5,837 bases of DNA from Clostridiales bacterium (lineage in GTDB: Bacteria; Bacillota; Clostridia; Lachnospirales; Lachnospiraceae), in the NCBI GenBank assembly GCA_020859965.1, contig JAJBVF010000410.1, positions 1 through 5,837 of the forward strand, read 5' to 3'. This document shows positions 5,733 to 5,837 of the stretch, piece by piece. Below the pieces are notes generated by a model. The model searched no databases and was not told the DNA's origin. It saw only the letters and a program-made list of their open reading frames with translations. Positions within the stretch are counted from its first letter, which is position 1. Every line of letters starts with the position of its first letter. The position numbers and the translations under genes were made by a program.

Positions 5733-5761
5733 ATTGTACCACAGGATTTTGGTTAATTCAA
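5733..5761 (-). promoter_or_regulatory. Promoter of rpsF-ssb-rpsR
   Basis: The -35 TTGAAT (5761-5756, 4 of 6) and the -10 TACAAT (5738-5733, 5 of 6) are separated by exactly 17 bases. An extended TGG precedes the -10. The predicted start is near 5726. The -35 coincides with the last two sense codons of the DUF951 gene. A small dyad, ACAAT-5-ATTGT (5723-5737), overlaps the -10 and start region; its role is unknown. Confidence 0.8.
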
Positions 5762-5837
5762 GTTTTTTCTTATGTCTTTTGTATTTTTTTCCACCAGTTT
5801 TCGCGCCACCATAATCTGACGGGAGCACCCCAAACAT
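5753..5837 (-). CDS. DUF951 family protein, C-terminal end only
   Basis: A frame that enters from the right edge encodes 27 complete residues and stops at TAA (5755-5753). It reads CLGCSRQIMVARKLVEKN and ends in a lysine-rich tail. The CxGCxRQIM-xxRK pattern matches the C-terminal half of DUF951 (YyzM-like) proteins. These are about 65 residues long, carry a CxxC pair that suggests a zinc-binding turn, and have no established function. In Firmicutes this gene is commonly found close to rpsF, which fits the position. The start and the N-terminal half lie outside the window. No terminator follows, so some transcription may continue into rpsF. The family call rests on pattern recognition from memory. 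Confidence 0.75.
   Translation of the reverse strand, partial: CLGCSRQIMVARKLVEKNTKDIRKNLN

Noticed and set aside
5721..5837. Minus-strand frame starting with ATG at the window edge (38 codons)
   Set aside because: It overlaps the DUF951 tail in another frame and runs through the rpsF promoter. The DUF951 frame has a recognisable motif and this one does not.

Overview
All genes in this window read on the minus strand, so in transcription order the window runs from its right edge to its left. Gene content and order point to a Clostridia-type Firmicute, most likely Lachnospiraceae. The order is a DUF951 protein, rpsF, ssb, rpsR, a GdpP-type c-di-AMP phosphodiesterase, rplI, replicative helicase dnaB and a MerR-type regulator. 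Strong AGGAGG-like ribosome binding sites, moderate GC content and a zinc-binding S18 fit this placement. The taxonomic call is inference from gene content; no 16S or database comparison was possible.

Right part (5837 to 4536): the C-terminal 27 residues of a DUF951 zinc-ribbon-like protein end at 5753. The -35 box of a good promoter (TTGAAT, 17 bp, TGG-TACAAT) sits on the last two sense codons of that gene. The promoter drives rpsF-ssb-rpsR (S6, single-strand DNA-binding protein, S18), with gaps of 19 and 18 bases. A leader hairpin precedes rpsF, and a clear rho-independent terminator at 4536-4573 closes the unit.

Middle part (4535 to 509): gdpP (688 codons) is followed after 2 bases by rplI (ribosomal protein L9) and after another 100 bases by dnaB (442 codons, GTG start). 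Because of the terminator, gdpP needs its own promoter; a weak extended -10 candidate is present. A perfect 8-bp inverted repeat flanks the leader just ahead of the gdpP ribosome binding site. The rplI-dnaB gap holds a tiny possible leader ORF, a weak stem-loop and a 13-bp palindrome.

Left part (508 to 1): a 113-base gap with a TATAAT box and a perfect 10-bp tandem repeat leads into a MerR-family helix-turn-helix gene that runs off the left edge after 131 codons.

The window is mostly conserved housekeeping DNA: two small-subunit proteins that bind 16S rRNA as a pair, SSB and the DnaB helicase at the replication fork, L9, and a membrane enzyme that degrades c-di-AMP. I see no mobile element, CRISPR array, tRNA, rRNA or evident new system. 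The items worth a second look are regulatory: the rpsF leader, the gdpP leader, the gap before dnaB and the tandem repeat before the MerR gene. The SSB also has a modified C-terminal tip.
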